NCBI GenBank assembly: GCA_031431235.1
Contig: JANPDA010000318.1
Location: forward strand, 1-7,481
DNA: 7,481 nt
Direction of reading: 5' to 3'
Source: JANNSW01 sp031431235
GTDB taxonomy: Bacteria; Pseudomonadota; Alphaproteobacteria; Rhizobiales; Hyphomicrobiaceae
Shown here piece after piece: positions 6,407 through 7,481 of the stretch; within the stretch, counting starts at the first letter, position 1; each line of letters opens with the position of its first letter. The translations under genes and the position numbers were made by a program. The notes under the pieces were generated by a model. That model was not told the DNA's origin and did no database searches. It saw only the letters and a list, made by a program, of their open reading frames with translations.

Positions 6407-7481
6407 TCAGACTGCGGCGATCCGTCCGCCGGCTTTGCGCTGCTGCCACTGCAGCAGCTTGTCGAGTGCGCCGATGTAGGCTTTGGCCGAGGCGACGAGC
6501 GTGTCGGGATCGGCGGCCTTGGCTGTGACACTGCGGCCGCTCGCCTCGAGCCGGACCGAGACCTCGGCCTGGGCATCGGATCCCTCGGTCACCGCATGCA
6601 CTTGGTAGAGGGCGAGTTTCACCTCGTGGGGCACCAAGGCCTTGATGGCGTTGAAGATCGCATCGACCGGTCCATTTCCCGTCGATTGATGCGTCCTGTG
6701 GACGCCTTCGATGTCGAGGGTCAGCGTCGCCGACTGGTGGCCATGGGTACCGGCGATGACGGTCAGCGACAGCACCTTGATACGATCGGTGTCGGTTGCC
6801 AGCCGCTCGTCGACGAGCGCCTCGATATCCTCGTCGTAGACATGCTTCTTCCGGTCGGCGAGCGCCTTGAAGCGCACGAACGCGTCCTCGAGCTGGTTCT
6901 CGGCCAGCTCGTAGCCGAGATCCTTCAGCTTGGTGCGGAAGGCATTGCGGCCCGAATGCTTGCCCATCACCAGCGAGGTCTTGGAGACGCCGACCGATTC
7001 AGGCGTCATGATCTCGTAGGTCTGGGAATTCTTCAGCATGCCGTCCTGGTGGATGCCGCTCTCGTGGGCGAATGCATTCCGCCCGACGATCGCCTTGTTG
7101 TATTGGACCGGGAAAGAGGTGACGGCCGATACGAGCTTGGAGGCGCGGAAAAGCAGCTTGGCATCGATCCGCGTATCGTAGGGCATCACATCCTGCCTGG
7201 TGCGGATCGCCATCACGATCTCCTCGAGCGCGGCGTTGCCTGCGCGCTCGCCGAGTCCGTTGATGGTGCACTCGACCTGGCGGGCGCCCCCGTTCACACC
7301 AGCGAGCGAGTTGGCGACGGCAAGCCCCAGGTCGTCGTGGCAATGAACCGAGAAGATCGCCTTGTCGCTGCCCGGCACGCGCTCGCGCACGACACGGAAC
7401 ATCGCGCCATACTCCTCGGGCGTCGCGTAGCCGACCGTGTCGGGCAGATTGATGGTGGTGGCGCCCGCCTTGATGGCTGCT
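6407..7481 (-). CDS. leuA: 2-isopropylmalate synthase, C-terminal 357 residues (5' end beyond window)
   Basis: LeuA condenses acetyl-CoA with 2-oxoisovalerate to give 2-isopropylmalate, the first committed step of leucine synthesis, in the cytoplasm. The visible part begins in the TIM-barrel catalytic domain with AAIKAGATTINLPDTVGYAT and continues through SVHCHDDLGLAVANSL, whose two His residues (visible residues 46 and 48) are the metal ligands. The family signature TINGLGERAGN (72-82) follows, then the subdomain with AHESGIHQDG (138-147). From about residue 233 (DRIKVLSLTVIAG) to the end lies the LeuA allosteric domain that mediates leucine feedback inhibition, including the GNGPVDAIFNAI segment (268-279). 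Compared with LeuA of about 520 residues, roughly 160 N-terminal residues are missing because the window ends. No frameshift is seen. It reads in the same direction as mreB but is separated from it by 429 nt, so it is probably a separate transcription unit. Confidence 0.96.
   Translation of the reverse strand, partial: AAIKAGATTINLPDTVGYATPEEYGAMFRVVRERVPGSDKAIFSVHCHDDLGLAVANSLAGVNGGARQVECTINGLGERAGNAALEEIVMAIRTRQDVMPYDTRIDAKLLFRASKLVSAVTSFPVQYNKAIVGRNAFAHESGIHQDGMLKNSQTYEIMTPESVGVSKTSLVMGKHSGRNAFRTKLKDLGYELAENQLEDAFVRFKALADRKKHVYDEDIEALVDERLATDTDRIKVLSLTVIAGTHGHQSATLTLDIEGVHRTHQSTGNGPVDAIFNAIKALVPHEVKLALYQVHAVTEGSDAQAEVSVRLEASGRSVTAKAADPDTLVASAKAYIGALDKLLQWQQRKAGGRIAAV

Noticed and set aside
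1..7481. CRISPR arrays, tRNA or rRNA genes, tandem repeats, toxin-antitoxin or defence genes.
   Set aside because: None were seen on either strand; apart from the IS edge, the window is filled by core elongation genes and leuA.

Overview
This is high-GC bacterial DNA, almost certainly from an alphaproteobacterium. Three things point that way: the complete cell-elongation cluster mreB-mreC-mreD-mrdA(PBP2)-rodA, a leuA gene directly upstream in the same orientation, and an MreB with alphaproteobacterial sequence flavour (for example the LGCGxVLEH-type C-terminal segment). The genus cannot be read from the window.

Layout, left to right. Positions 1-138 hold the right-hand end of an IS5-family-like insertion sequence on the + strand: the last 41 codons of its transposase and a likely terminal inverted repeat. 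Positions 139-268 are non-coding and contain an imperfect palindrome (211-256) just beyond the rodA stop. From 269 to 5977, all on the - strand, lie rodA, mrdA, mreD, mreC and mreB (transcription runs right to left, so mreB is first). The mreC-mreD, mreD-mrdA and mrdA-rodA junctions are tight (12 nt, 1-nt overlap, 8 nt), so these genes are probably translationally coupled in one operon. Positions 5978-6406 are a 429-nt intergenic region with several inverted repeats, a sigma-54-like -24/-12 motif and a CtrA-like half-match, but no convincing gene. Positions 6407-7481 carry the C-terminal two thirds of leuA (2-isopropylmalate synthase), cut by the window edge.

How the genes work together: MreB filaments on the inner face of the cytoplasmic membrane, together with MreC and MreD, organise the RodA glycosyltransferase and the PBP2 transpeptidase, which make lateral-wall peptidoglycan. 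All catalytic motifs that I could check in these five proteins are intact, so the set looks functional. leuA is a leucine-biosynthesis gene that is a neighbour rather than a functional partner.

I found no evidence of an undescribed system here. The window is mostly conserved core genome with one mobile-element edge. The items most worth checking are the putative regulatory region upstream of mreB and the palindromes that follow leuA and rodA.
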